Shown: positions 16,637 through 26,184, counted from the stretch's first letter. The stretch: DNA of 64,000 nucleotides from an uncultured Pseudoflavonifractor sp. (GCA_947651395.1 CANSYW010000007.1:1-64000); one strand, 5' to 3'. Notes: generated by a model from the letters alone, not told the origin. Program-made: numbers and translations.

Positions 16637-18058
16637 TCACAGCCGATAGCAGACTTTTCCGGGATTCAGGATGAGCTTGGGATCAAAAACCTTTTTGATC
16701 TCCCGCATGAGCCGGATGTTCACCGGGCCCACCGACTGCTCCAGATACGACACCTTGCCCATGCCGATGCCGTGCTCGCCGGAGATCTGACCGCCCAGCT
16801 CGGTGGTCTTGGCATAGAGCTTTTCCATAAAGCGGGCCACCTGGGCCTTGAAGGGCTCCTCCTCCATGTCGTTGGAGCAGGTGTAGACGTGGAGATTGCC
16901 GTCCCCGGCGTGGCCGAACATTTTTACGGAGAAGTCAAATTCCCGGTCGATCTCCTTGATGTAGAGGACAAAATCGGGGATATGGCTCACCGGGACCACC
17001 ACGTCGCACTCGTCCAGGAGCCGGGTCTGTTCCTCAATGCCCTCCAGGAAGGAGGAGCGGGCGGCCCAGGAATCCCGTATCTTGGCGGGGGTGTCGGCCA
17101 CCAGCACGTCCAGAGCGCCGGCCTTCAGCACCAGCTCGGCCCCCTGCTCTACCAGGGCGTCGATCTCGTCCTGACTGTTGGCGTCAAAGGTCACCAGAAG
17201 ATAGGCCCCCACCTCCTGGCCCTCCACGGTTCGGGGGAAGACCGCCTTGCCCAGGAACTCCTCGGAGGAGATGAGGATCTCCCGCTCAAAGAATTCCAGC
17301 GCCTGAGGCGACATGTGATTTTTCTTGAACATGGGGACGGCGGAGATGGCGGCGGCCAGATCCCCGAAGGGACAGACCAGGCTGACAGTCTGCTTGGGGG
17401 CGGGGATGAGCTTCAGGGTCAGCTCGGTGATGATGCCCAGGGTGCCCTCGGATCCCACCATCAGGTTGAGCAGGGAGTAGCCCGAGGAGGTTTTGGACAC
17501 GGTGGCGCCCAGGCGGATGACTTCACCGGTGGGCAGCACCACCGTCATGGCTCTGACGTAGTCCCGGGTGGCGCCGTACTTCACCGCCCGCATACCGCCG
17601 GCGTTGGTGGCCACATTGCCGCCCAGGGTGGCAAACTTCTCGCCGGGGTCGGGGGGATAGAGAAGGCCCCGGCTCAGGGCATCCTCGGCCAGGTCGTTGA
17701 GCAGTACGCCGGGCTGGACCCGAACCACGAAGTTGTCCAGATCATACTCCAGGATCTGCTTCATGCGCATGGTGCACAGCACCACGCCCCCGGCGATGGG
17801 GGTGCAGGCGCCCACCAGTCCGGTGCCCGCGCCGCGGCATGTGACGGGGATGTTATTGCCATAGCACAGCTTCATGATGGCGGAGATCTCCTCTGTGGTC
17901 AGCACATCAATGGACACAGAGGGCATCCGGGTGCCGTAGATGGGCATCTCGTCCCGGGCGTAGTCGGGATTTACGTCCGGGCCCACCATGACCCGGTCGC
18001 CGGAGATCTTTTTCAGCGCCTCGATGAACTGAGGGGTCACCTGCTGATAATCACTCAT
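16637..18058 (-). CDS. FAD-linked 2-hydroxyacid dehydrogenase (GlcD / D-lactate dehydrogenase type)
   Basis: A 473-residue VAO/PCMH-family flavoprotein oxidising glycolate, D-lactate or another 2-hydroxyacid. The FAD domain shows CRGAGTGLVGACTPIAGG, ATLGGNVATNAGGMRAVKYG and GSEGTLGIITELTL; the C-terminal cap has FGHAGDGNLHVY (metal-binding His) and SGEHGIGMGKVSYL. Length is typical of GlcD. In anaerobes these enzymes often work with EtfAB in electron confurcation, but no etf genes are in the window. The substrate is unresolved. ATG 18058 is followed by SDYQQVTPQF; an AAAGGGGAACGG ribosome site precedes it. Confidence 0.9.
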   Translation of the reverse strand: MSDYQQVTPQFIEALKKISGDRVMVGPDVNPDYARDEMPIYGTRMPSVSIDVLTTEEISAIMKLCYGNNIPVTCRGAGTGLVGACTPIAGGVVLCTMRMKQILEYDLDNFVVRVQPGVLLNDLAEDALSRGLLYPPDPGEKFATLGGNVATNAGGMRAVKYGATRDYVRAMTVVLPTGEVIRLGATVSKTSSGYSLLNLMVGSEGTLGIITELTLKLIPAPKQTVSLVCPFGDLAAAISAVPMFKKNHMSPQALEFFEREILISSEEFLGKAVFPRTVEGQEVGAYLLVTFDANSQDEIDALVEQGAELVLKAGALDVLVADTPAKIRDSWAARSSFLEGIEEQTRLLDECDVVVPVSHIPDFVLYIKEIDREFDFSVKMFGHAGDGNLHVYTCSNDMEEEPFKAQVARFMEKLYAKTTELGGQISGEHGIGMGKVSYLEQSVGPVNIRLMREIKKVFDPKLILNPGKVCYRL

Positions 18059-18127
18059 GTTCCGTTCCCCTTTCCTTTACGAAGATCATGTCTGCGTCGA
18101 TCTGAAGCTCCCGCTTCGCGGGCTTGC

Positions 18128-21124
18128 TCACTTTGCCCGGAACAGGAAGGTGACGATCTCTCCCCGGGAACAGGAGGCTGCGGGACTGAAGGCATTTTTG
18201 GAGGTGCCCTTTGTGATGCCCTGCTCCACCGCCCAGCGTACCGCGTCGGAGTAGTAGGCGTTTGCGGGGACGTCGGAGAAGGTGTTTCCGCCGGTCACAA
18301 CAGGAGCGCCCGCCGCCCGCCACAGGAAGGTCACGGTCTGATCCCGGCCCACGGCGGCGTCCGGGTTGAAGAGGGTCTTTCCGGTGCCGGTGGTGATGCC
18401 CTGCTCCACCGCCCACAGTACGGCGTCATAGTAATAGGCGCCGGGCCGAACGTCGGTGAAGGGGTTGTCGGTGCTTCTGGGCTTGGGAGAGCCGGCGGCG
18501 CGCCAGAGGAAGGTGACGATCTCTCCCCGGGAACAGGAGGTCCCGGGACTAAAGGCGTTTTTGGAGGTGCCCTTTGTGATGCCCTGCTCCACCGCCCAGG
18601 CCACCGCCTCGGAGAAATACTGCCCTTCGGGCACATCTACAAAATCCGGGAGGATGACCTTGGCGCTCCAGTGGGCGTAGATGGTGGCGTCCCGGTCAAA
18701 GACGGTGGCGGTGGTCACCTGCTGGCCGCCGTCGGCCCGGGTGAACCAGCCCTCAAAGGTATAGCCCTCCCGGGTGGGGGTGGGCAGGCTGTCCAGCCGG
18801 TAATTCTTGTTGACGGTGAGCCGGGCGGCGTTCCCCGTCAGCTGTCCTCCCGCCGGATCCAGGGTGACGGTGTACAGGGTGGGGGTGGCGGAGAAAAAGT
18901 CCACCTGATAGGCCAGGGAGACCTCTTCTCCGGACGTGTTGCGCAGGCCGTCCACAGTGACGGTGTAGACCCCGTCGTAGTTCTCCACCCCGTCGGGGCG
19001 AAAGATGATACAGTTGTTGATCCCATAGCTGCCGGTATCCACGGTAAAGTATTTCCCCGAGGAGGCGGCCTTGTAGCTGCTGCCCGAGAAGCTCCAGCTC
19101 TTTTTGTCGCGCTCCCGGTACAGGGAGACGGAGACTCTGGAGAGGCTGGGCTTCTCATAGAGGTAGGGATCCAGGGAGATGCTCCAGGCGGTGTCCGGGT
19201 CAAAGAGCTCCCGGGGGAAATGGCCGGAGGCCGGCCAGGCGATGAACTCGTAGTCCACATCGCTGCCGGAGGTGTCAAAGACCTTTTCGCAGATGTAGCC
19301 GGCGCTGCCCTCTTTGGCGTATCCAAACCCCACCTTGCCCATCCTGGGGTTGAGCTGCCAGCGGCGGTGGCCCAGCCGGCTGACGTTGGAGGAGTCGCTG
19401 TCGTCCATAAAGCTGTCCATGGAGTAGATCAGGTTGCCGTATATGCCGCCAGAGCCGTAGTGGATGTTGCTGCTGCCGGTGGCGGAGTAGGCCTTCTGAT
19501 AGAAGCTGTTGTCCATGTCATCGGGCCTGGCGGGGGTGTGGGAGAACTCGGAGGCCGCCAGCAGAACGGCGCCGTACTGGGCGCTCTCGTTCAGGGCGCT
19601 GTCCAGCTTCACATTGGGCAGACCGGCGATCCGCCGCATGGCGTTGAGCCGGGCCAGGGCCGCGTTCAGGGCTTCGGCGGTGACCTTGCCGGCGGCATAG
19701 GGGGCGGAGACGGAGGGCTCTTGGGAGAAGACTGTCTCCGGCATGGTCAGGGGGGCGTTGGCCAGCAGGGTGGTGATCTCCTTTTCGCTGAGCTTGGAGA
19801 GGCTTCCGCTGTCCCTGTAGGTATCTCCGTCGCTCCAGTGGGCGTAGACGGTGGTATTGGAATCAAAGACGGTGCTCACGGTGATCCGGGTGCCCCGGTC
19901 GGCCTTGGTATACCAGCCCTCGAAGCGGTAGCCGCCCCGGGTGGGGGTGGGCAGACTGGTCAGCTTGCCCCCGGTGTTGGTGACGGCACTCTTTGTGGAG
20001 ACGCTGCCTCCGTTGGGGTTGAAGGTGACGGTGAAGGTATTGGCCGACCACTGGGCGTAAACGGTGGTGTTGCTTTTAAACACCGTTCCGGTGGTGATCT
20101 CACTGCCGCCGGCGGCGCTGGTGTACCAGCCGTTGAAGCGGTAGCCGCTGCGGGTGGGGGTGGGCAGACTGGTCAGTTTGCCGCTGGCGTTGGTGACGGC
20201 GCTTCTTGTGGAGACGCTGCCTCCGTTGGGGTTAAAGGTGATGGTGTATGTCCTGGCCAGGGCCCACCGGGCATAGACGGTGGTATTGGCGCTGAATACG
20301 GTGCCGGTGGTGACCTCATTGCCGCCGGAGGTGCTGGTGTACCAGCTATCAAAGACATAGCCGCTCCTGACGGGGGTGGGCAGGGAGGAGAGCCTGCCGG
20401 CGGTATTGGTGACGGCGCTTTTTGTGGAGACGCTGCCTCCGTTGGGGTTAAAGGTGATGGTATAGGTCTTGTTGGGCGTCCAGCGGGCGTATATTTGGAG
20501 GTTCCGGGTGAAGACATAGTCGGTGGTGACCTTACTGCCGCTGGTCGGCTCGGTATACCAGCCGGAAAAGGTATAGCCCTCCCTGGTGGGCTCGGGCAGA
20601 CTGGACAGCTTGCCCTTCTCCGTGACGGCACTTGTGGGGGAGACCTTTCCGCCGACGGGATGGAATGTCACCGTATATTCCGCCGGCGCGGGCGAAGGGG
20701 AGGGAGACGGAGAGGGGGAAGGGGAAGGCGTACCTGTGGGCTCGGGAGAACCTGTGGGTTCCGGGGAGCCGGTGGGCTCCGGCGTCTGGGTGGGGGCGGG
20801 ACTCTCCGAGGGACTGGGCTCAGGCTCGGGGCTCTCCGAAGGACTGGGCGCGGGATCAGGGCTCTCCGAGGGGGTGGGTGCGGGATCGGGACTCTCCGAG
20901 GGTTCCGGGGACTCTGTGGGCTCCTCCGAGGGCTCAGGATCAGGCTCCCTGGAGGGCTCCTCTTCCTTGGGCGGGGTCTCGGGTTCCGGGGTGGAGCCGC
21001 CCTCCTGAGAGGAGCCGGGGGAGGAGCTCCCGGCCCCGTCCTCCTCTTCGGCCATGGCGCCGATGGAGGAAAGGGTCAGGAGCATGCACAGGGCCAGGAG
21101 CAGGGCCGGAAATCGCTTTTTCAT
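18128..21124 (-). CDS. S-layer/cell-surface protein with InlB-type repeats, CAP domain and three SLH domains
   Basis: A 998-residue secreted protein. Signal peptide at 1-25 (KKRFPALLLALCMLLTLSS), then about 125 residues of Pro/Glu/Ser spacer. Four InlB B/Flg_new repeats follow (TFNPNGGSVSTKSAV...YARW units, roughly 150-420), then a CAP/SCP-like domain (about 480-730; LNAMRRIAGLPNVKLDSAL, EFSHTPARPDDMDN, RRWQLNPRMGKVGFGY), a fifth repeat (about 735-810) and three SLH domains (VAWAVEQGITKGTSKNAFSP) that bind secondary wall polymer. It should be non-covalently anchored to the surface. Repeats are near-identical at DNA level. It ends at FRAK just after the third SLH. Confidence 0.92.
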   Translation of the reverse strand: MKKRFPALLLALCMLLTLSSIGAMAEEEDGAGSSSPGSSQEGGSTPEPETPPKEEEPSREPDPEPSEEPTESPEPSESPDPAPTPSESPDPAPSPSESPEPEPSPSESPAPTQTPEPTGSPEPTGSPEPTGTPSPSPSPSPSPSPAPAEYTVTFHPVGGKVSPTSAVTEKGKLSSLPEPTREGYTFSGWYTEPTSGSKVTTDYVFTRNLQIYARWTPNKTYTITFNPNGGSVSTKSAVTNTAGRLSSLPTPVRSGYVFDSWYTSTSGGNEVTTGTVFSANTTVYARWALARTYTITFNPNGGSVSTRSAVTNASGKLTSLPTPTRSGYRFNGWYTSAAGGSEITTGTVFKSNTTVYAQWSANTFTVTFNPNGGSVSTKSAVTNTGGKLTSLPTPTRGGYRFEGWYTKADRGTRITVSTVFDSNTTVYAHWSDGDTYRDSGSLSKLSEKEITTLLANAPLTMPETVFSQEPSVSAPYAAGKVTAEALNAALARLNAMRRIAGLPNVKLDSALNESAQYGAVLLAASEFSHTPARPDDMDNSFYQKAYSATGSSNIHYGSGGIYGNLIYSMDSFMDDSDSSNVSRLGHRRWQLNPRMGKVGFGYAKEGSAGYICEKVFDTSGSDVDYEFIAWPASGHFPRELFDPDTAWSISLDPYLYEKPSLSRVSVSLYRERDKKSWSFSGSSYKAASSGKYFTVDTGSYGINNCIIFRPDGVENYDGVYTVTVDGLRNTSGEEVSLAYQVDFFSATPTLYTVTLDPAGGQLTGNAARLTVNKNYRLDSLPTPTREGYTFEGWFTRADGGQQVTTATVFDRDATIYAHWSAKVILPDFVDVPEGQYFSEAVAWAVEQGITKGTSKNAFSPGTSCSRGEIVTFLWRAAGSPKPRSTDNPFTDVRPGAYYYDAVLWAVEQGITTGTGKTLFNPDAAVGRDQTVTFLWRAAGAPVVTGGNTFSDVPANAYYSDAVRWAVEQGITKGTSKNAFSPAASCSRGEIVTFLFRAK

Positions 21125-21164
21125 ACTGTATGCCTTCTTTTGGGGTGAGATATGGACGCGCGGG

Positions 21165-22649
21165 TCACCTGCTCAGCTGTTCGATGCCGAGGGCCATGCG
21201 GCGCAGGGTCTCCTCCTTGCCCAGGATATGGCACAGCTCCACGGCGCCGCCGGGGGTCACCGGCTTGCCGGAGAGGGCGGTGCGTACCGGCCACATGATC
21301 CGGCCGTTTTTCAGCTCCAGCTTTTCCGCCAGGCCCACAAGGGCGTCGTGGATGGCGTCATAGGTCCAGTCGGACAGGGCCTCCAGCACCGGCAGGGTGG
21401 CCCTCAGCGCCTCCAGGGAGTTGGCCTCGTCGGTCTTCATCTTCTTGTGGCAGTAGAGCTCGTTGGAGTACTCGGGCAGGGCGTCAAAGAAGTCCGCCTG
21501 AGGCGCGATGTCCAGCAGGGTGTCGCACCGGCCCTGAACCAGGGGGGCGATGAGCTCCAAATCGATGGAGGGGGTCTTCACCGCCTGGGCGAGATAGGGC
21601 TGGGCCAGGGGGTAGAAGTCCTCGGGGGAGAGCTGGCGCAGGTAGTTGGCGTTGAAGTATTTCAGCTTTTCGATGTCGAAGATGGCGGGGGACTTGGACA
21701 CGCCGGAGAGTTCAAAGATCCGGGAGAGCTCGTCCAGCGTGAAGAACTCCCGCTCGGAGTTCTCTCCCTTGGGCGCCCAGCCCAGCAGCGCCACATAGTT
21801 GAGGATGGCCGCGGTGAGATAGCCCTGGGCTTTCAGATCCTCGTAGGAGGGATCTCCGTGGCGCTTACTCATCTTGTTGTGGGCGTCCCGCATGACGGGG
21901 GAGCAGTGGATATATTCGGGCACCGTCCAGCCGAAGCCCTCATAGAGCAGGTTGTACTTGGGCGCGGAGGACAGGTACTCACTGCCCCGGACCACGTGAG
22001 TGATGCCCATGAGGTGGTCGTCGATGACGTTGGCGAAGTTGTAGGTGGGAAGGCCGTCCCGTTTCAGGAGCACCTGGTCGTCCAGTGTGTCATTGTCCAC
22101 GGTGATGGAGCCGAAAATGGCGTCGTGAAAGGTGGTCTGTCCCCCCTGGGGAATGCGCTGGCGGATGACATAGGGCTCTCCCGCCGCCACCCGGGCCTTG
22201 GCCGTCTCAAGGGACAGATCCCGGCAGGGGTCGGCCTCTCTGGTGAAATCCCCAGAGTCCTCGGCAGACTCTGCCTTGTCGCAGAAGCAGTAATAGGCGT
22301 GTCCCTTTTCCACCAGAAGATGGGCATACTTGCCGTAGAACTCCCGGCGTTCGGTCTGGATATAGGGGCCCACCGGGCCGCCCACATCGGGGCCCTCGTC
22401 CCAGGTGAGGCCGCACTCCCGGAGGGTCTTGTAGATCACGTCCACAGCGCCCTCCACCAGACGGCCCTGGTCGGTGTCTTCGATGCGCAACAGGAACTTG
22501 CCCCCCTGATGCCGGGCGATGAGCCAGGTGTAGAGGGCGGTGCGGAGATTACCCACATGCATATAGCCTGTGGGAGAGGGGGCGAACCGGGTGCGGACCT
22601 CCCCCTGGGGGATGCGCTTTTCCATTTCGTTGAACCAGGACATGTCCAT
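21165..22649 (-). CDS. gltX: Glutamyl-tRNA synthetase
   Basis: A 494-residue class Ib synthetase. HIGH-type motif in RFAPSPTGYMHVGNLR near residue 25; KMSKR in HNKMSKRHGDPS near 250; then the anticodon-binding helical domain. Start set at ATG 22649, preceded by GGAGGAATTTATC; an in-frame ATG at 22673 lies upstream of that ribosome site. A separate GluQ homolog is at 28641-29564. Divergent from trpS with overlapping promoters. Confidence 0.95.
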   Translation of the reverse strand: MDMSWFNEMEKRIPQGEVRTRFAPSPTGYMHVGNLRTALYTWLIARHQGGKFLLRIEDTDQGRLVEGAVDVIYKTLRECGLTWDEGPDVGGPVGPYIQTERREFYGKYAHLLVEKGHAYYCFCDKAESAEDSGDFTREADPCRDLSLETAKARVAAGEPYVIRQRIPQGGQTTFHDAIFGSITVDNDTLDDQVLLKRDGLPTYNFANVIDDHLMGITHVVRGSEYLSSAPKYNLLYEGFGWTVPEYIHCSPVMRDAHNKMSKRHGDPSYEDLKAQGYLTAAILNYVALLGWAPKGENSEREFFTLDELSRIFELSGVSKSPAIFDIEKLKYFNANYLRQLSPEDFYPLAQPYLAQAVKTPSIDLELIAPLVQGRCDTLLDIAPQADFFDALPEYSNELYCHKKMKTDEANSLEALRATLPVLEALSDWTYDAIHDALVGLAEKLELKNGRIMWPVRTALSGKPVTPGGAVELCHILGKEETLRRMALGIEQLSR

Positions 22650-22685
22650 GATAAATTCCTCCAAATAGAGCATAGGTTTGTTCCT

Positions 22686-22714
22686 ATTTTATCGGGAGGG
22701 GAAGAACTTGTCAA
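22686..22714 (-). promoter_or_regulatory. gltX promoter
   Basis: On the minus strand TTGACA (22714-22709), 17 bp, TAAAAT (22691-22686). The -35 hexamer occupies the same bases as the trpS -35 on the other strand. Confidence 0.8.
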
Positions 22715-22736
22715 GCAGGGAGAAATGTGGTATGAT
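22708..22736 (+). promoter_or_regulatory. trpS promoter
   Basis: TTGTCA (22708-22713), 17 bp, TATGAT (22731-22736) preceded by TGTGG, which may act as an extended -10. It overlaps the gltX -35 on the opposite strand. Confidence 0.8.
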
Positions 22737-22787
22737 ATTTTAGTATTATCAGGGCCTTCTTCGGCTTTTGGAAAAGGAGTGTTTCAC

Positions 22788-23789
22788 GTGATAAAAGACC
22801 GTAAGATCAGCTTCAGCGGCATTCAGCCCAGCGGCGATATCCATCTGGGCAACTATATGGGGGCACTCCGGCACTGGCCGACCTATCAGGATGCGTACGA
22901 CTGTGTCTACTGTGTGGTGGACCAGCACGCCATCACTCTGCGTCAGGAGCCCGCTGTTCTGCGCCGCCGCTCTGTGGAGCTCTTCGCGCAGCTCATCGCC
23001 TGCGGTATCGATCCGGACAGGAGCATCCTCTTTGTGCAGTCCCATGTGCCTCACCACGCCGAGCTGGCCTGGATCCTCAACTGCTTTACCATGTTCGGTG
23101 AGCTCTCCCGTATGACCCAGTTCAAGGATAAGTCCGCCAAGCACGCCGACAACATCAACGCGGGCCTGTTCACCTATCCAACCCTTATGGCCGCGGATAT
23201 CCTTCTCTATCAGACCGACATCGTCCCCGTGGGGGAGGATCAGCGCCAGCATGTGGAGCTGACCCGGGACATCGCCCAGCGCTTCAACGGCGTCTACGGC
23301 GACGTGTTTACCATGCCGGAGGCGGTGATCCCCAGGCAGGGCGCCCGGGTCATGGGCCTGAGCACCCCGGAGAGCAAGATGAGCAAATCCATCCCCGAGG
23401 GCTGTGTGTTCGTCATGGATAAGCCGGAGGAGATCATGCGCAAGTTCAAACGGGCCGTCACCGATTCGGATACGGAAAACTGCGTGCGCTATGACCGCTC
23501 AGCCAAGCCCGGGGTGAGCAATCTGCTGGACATCTATTGCGCCGCCACCGGAGAGAGCCTGGAGGCAGCTCAGAGCCGCTTTGCCGGCCAGGGCTACGGC
23601 GTGTTCAAGCCCGCTGTGGGCGAGGCGGTGGTGGAGTGCCTGCGCCCTGTCCGGGAGGAGACCGAACGGCTCCTGAACGACAAGGGAGAGCTGGAGCGTC
23701 TGATGCGGCAGGGCGCGGAAAAGGCGGCCTCGGTGGCGGGGCGCACCCTGAGCAAGGTGAAGAAAAAAGTGGGCTTTCTGCCCCGGTAA
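22788..23789 (+). CDS. trpS: Tryptophanyl-tRNA synthetase
   Basis: A 333-residue class Ic synthetase. HIGH-like segment SGIQPSGDIHLGNYMGAL near the N-terminus, QLIACGIDPDRSILFVQS, and ESKMSKS (KMSKS) near residue 200. The start is GTG 22788 with AAAAGGAG eight bases upstream; the reading frame runs on upstream without a stop but there is no other good start. Length matches the family (about 330). A 52-base leader leaves no space for a T-box. Confidence 0.95.
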   Translation: MIKDRKISFSGIQPSGDIHLGNYMGALRHWPTYQDAYDCVYCVVDQHAITLRQEPAVLRRRSVELFAQLIACGIDPDRSILFVQSHVPHHAELAWILNCFTMFGELSRMTQFKDKSAKHADNINAGLFTYPTLMAADILLYQTDIVPVGEDQRQHVELTRDIAQRFNGVYGDVFTMPEAVIPRQGARVMGLSTPESKMSKSIPEGCVFVMDKPEEIMRKFKRAVTDSDTENCVRYDRSAKPGVSNLLDIYCAATGESLEAAQSRFAGQGYGVFKPAVGEAVVECLRPVREETERLLNDKGELERLMRQGAEKAASVAGRTLSKVKKKVGFLPR

Positions 23790-23870
23790 AAACAGGCGCC
23801 TCCTGTGAGGGGGAGCCCGTGCGAAAGATAAAATCCCTCCGGCCGGACGCCGGAACAAGGAGAGACACCT

Positions 23871-24959
23871 ATGCCTATTTCACTGGAACTCATCGGTCAG
23901 GTGGCTGCCGCCCTGGGGGTGGCCTTCCTCATCGCCCTGATCCTCACCCCGGTGGTCAAGTCCCTGGCGGTGAAGATGGGGGCGGTGGACGACCCCCGAA
24001 AGGACAAGGATCCGGAGCGGCGGATGCACGTCAACCCCATCCCCCGGATGGGAGGGCTGGCCATTGTGCTGGGCTTTCTGCTCAGCACCCTTGTCTTTGT
24101 GCCCCTTAACGGGCAGCTCAAGGGAGCGCTGCTGGGCGCGGTGCTCATCGTGGTGCTGGGGGTCTTTGACGACATCTACGACCTGCGGGCCAAGTTCAAG
24201 CTGGCGGTACAGATCGCCGCCGCCCTCATCGCGGTATTTACCGGCAACGTGATCGAATATCTCTCCAACCCCAACATCTTTTCCAGCGATCCCTACTGGG
24301 AGCTGGGCATTCTGGCCTATCCCATTACGGTGATCTGGATCGTGGCCATGACCAACGCCGTCAACCTCATCGACGGTCTGGACGGCCTGGCCTGCGGGGT
24401 GAGCTCCATCAGCTCCATGACCCTGCTGGTCATCGCCCTGCTGCTGGGGGAGCCCCAGGTGGCCTTGCTGGTGGCGGCCCTGGCGGGAGGCTGTCTGGGC
24501 TTTTTGCCCTATAACTTCAATCCGGCCAAGATCTTTATGGGGGACACCGGCTCCACCTTCCTGGGCTATATCCTGGCGGTGATCTCGGTGCAGGGCCTCT
24601 TTAAGATATACACCCTCATCTCTTTCGTGGTGCCCTTCCTTCTGTTCGGTCTGCCCATCTTTGACACCTGCTTTGCCTTCATCCGCCGCATCGCCCACGG
24701 GCAGAGTCCCATGCACGCCGACCGGAGCCATGTGCATCACCGGCTCATTGACATGGGCTTCTCTCAGAAGCAGGCGGTGGCGGTGCTCTATGTCATCACC
24801 GCCATTCTGGGCCTCTCCGCCGTAGTGCTCACCACCAGCGGAGCGGTGAAGGCCATGCTGCTTCTGTTTGCCTTCTGCGCAGCGGGAGCCGTGGCTCTGA
24901 GCGTATTTTACGGTACCCACCGGCCCCATCGGGAGCGGGAAGAGGAGGAGAGAAAATGA
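23871..24959 (+). CDS. Undecaprenyl-phosphate GlcNAc-1-phosphate transferase (WecA/TagO family)
   Basis: A 362-residue polytopic membrane enzyme that starts teichoic acid-like or other wall polysaccharide synthesis by moving GlcNAc-1-P to undecaprenyl phosphate. Family motifs: PRMGGLAIVLGF, DDIYDLRAKFKL (Asp pair), NAVNLIDGLDGLACG, FMGDTGSTFLGY and the cytoplasmic His box HADRSHVHHRLIDMG, which favours WecA/TagO over MraY. About 10 membrane helices. Its stop overlaps the epimerase start by four bases, so both act in one pathway supplying glycopolymer, perhaps for the LCP ligase at 3.9 kb. Confidence 0.92.
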   Translation: MPISLELIGQVAAALGVAFLIALILTPVVKSLAVKMGAVDDPRKDKDPERRMHVNPIPRMGGLAIVLGFLLSTLVFVPLNGQLKGALLGAVLIVVLGVFDDIYDLRAKFKLAVQIAAALIAVFTGNVIEYLSNPNIFSSDPYWELGILAYPITVIWIVAMTNAVNLIDGLDGLACGVSSISSMTLLVIALLLGEPQVALLVAALAGGCLGFLPYNFNPAKIFMGDTGSTFLGYILAVISVQGLFKIYTLISFVVPFLLFGLPIFDTCFAFIRRIAHGQSPMHADRSHVHHRLIDMGFSQKQAVAVLYVITAILGLSAVVLTTSGAVKAMLLLFAFCAAGAVALSVFYGTHRPHREREEEERK

Positions 24960-26101
24960 GCGTACGGGTCATGTCTATTTTCGGCACCCGGCCCGAGGCC
25001 ATCAAGATGGCCCCCCTGGTGCGGGAGCTCTCCAACCGGGAGGGCATTGAGAGCCTGTGCTGCGTCACTGCGCAGCACAGACAGATGCTGGACAGCGTGC
25101 TGGACATCTTTCAGATACGGCCTGACTTTGACCTGAACATCATGGAGCCGGGGCAGACCCTCTCCACCATCACCACCAAGTGTCTGCTGGGGTTGGAGAA
25201 GGTCTTTGACCAGGCCCGCCCCGACCTGGTGCTGGTCCACGGGGACACCTCCACCGCCTTTTCCGCCGCCCTGGCCGCCTTCTACGGACAGATCAAGGTG
25301 GGCCATGTGGAGGCCGGTCTTCGCACCTACGACAAATACTCTCCCTTTCCGGAGGAGATGAACCGCACGTTGGTGGGCGATCTGGCGGATCTCCATTTCA
25401 GCCCCACTGCGGCCAACCGGGACAACCTCCGCCGGGAGGGGATCACCCAAAACGTATTTCTCACGGGCAATACGGTCATAGACGCCATGGCCACCACCGT
25501 CCGGCCTGATTTCCGCTTTCCCACCGAGGAGCTCAACCACCTGGATTACCGGGAGAAGACCGTCATTGCCGTCACCTGTCATCGGCGGGAGAACTACGGG
25601 GAGCCCATGGCCCACATCATGACCGCCCTGCGCCGCCTGGTGGAGACCTACCCGCAGGTGGAGCTGGTCTATCCCGTCCACCTGTCTCCCGTGGTTCGGG
25701 AGGCGGCGGGGAAATACCTGGGAGGCCATGAGCGGATCCATCTTATCGACCCCATCGACGTGGAGGAGATGCACAACCTCATGGCCCGATGCGCCTTTGT
25801 GATGACCGATTCCGGCGGCCTTCAGGAGGAGGCCCCCGCCCTGGGCAAGCCGGTGCTGGTGCTGCGCCGGGAGACCGAGCGGCCCGAGGCGGTGTCGGCA
25901 GGTACGGTGAAGCTGGCGGGTACCGAGGAGGAGAATATCTTTGTCCTGGGCGCGCAGCTCGTCACGGACAGGGCGGCCTATGACGCCATGGCCCATGCGG
26001 TGAACCCTTACGGGGACGGCCGGGCCTGTCGGCGGATCGGGGACGCCATCGAATACATCTTCGGCCTTCGGGACAAGGCCCCGGAAGAATTCCGGGCATA
26101 A
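24956..26101 (+). CDS. wecB: UDP-N-acetylglucosamine 2-epimerase (non-hydrolysing)
   Basis: A 381-residue GT-B fold epimerase interconverting UDP-GlcNAc and UDP-ManNAc (WecB/MnaA). Motifs: IFGTRPEAIKMAPLVREL, HGDTSTAFSAALAAFY, GHVEAGLRTYDKYSPFPEE, VTCHRRENYG and TDSGGLQEEAPALGKPVL, including the catalytic Asp, Glu and His residues. Length is typical. Coupled to the WecA/TagO-like gene through an ATGA overlap. Supplies ManNAc for wall polymer linkage units, as in TagO/MnaA systems. Confidence 0.95.
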   Translation: MSVRVMSIFGTRPEAIKMAPLVRELSNREGIESLCCVTAQHRQMLDSVLDIFQIRPDFDLNIMEPGQTLSTITTKCLLGLEKVFDQARPDLVLVHGDTSTAFSAALAAFYGQIKVGHVEAGLRTYDKYSPFPEEMNRTLVGDLADLHFSPTAANRDNLRREGITQNVFLTGNTVIDAMATTVRPDFRFPTEELNHLDYREKTVIAVTCHRRENYGEPMAHIMTALRRLVETYPQVELVYPVHLSPVVREAAGKYLGGHERIHLIDPIDVEEMHNLMARCAFVMTDSGGLQEEAPALGKPVLVLRRETERPEAVSAGTVKLAGTEEENIFVLGAQLVTDRAAYDAMAHAVNPYGDGRACRRIGDAIEYIFGLRDKAPEEFRA

Positions 26102-26142
26102 ATAAGACCGGCCAGCTGAAGGCCGATATCGCTGAAGGTTTC

Positions 26143-26184
26143 ACCGTGGGAAGGGGAAAGCCCGGTTTTTTCCCTTCCCACGGT
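26143..26184 (+). terminator. Terminator after the wecA-like/wecB operon
   Basis: A strong inverted repeat (ACCGTGGGAAGGG-rich left arm pairing with CCCTTCCCACGGT) 42 bases after the wecB stop. The T-rich stretch lies inside the right arm, so stem-loop termination is likely but not textbook. Confidence 0.6.

Noticed and set aside
18128-21124. CRISPR-like array from the regularly spaced repeats at 18.1-20.6 kb
   Set aside because: The repeats are coding: they keep frame and match InlB-type and SLH protein repeats of about 65 residues.
16772-21148. A 1458-codon open frame on the + strand, antisense to the dehydrogenase and S-layer genes
   Set aside because: It is the codon-position shadow of two well-supported minus-strand genes in high-GC DNA; it is Gly/His-rich, crosses a gene boundary and has no family features or ribosome site.
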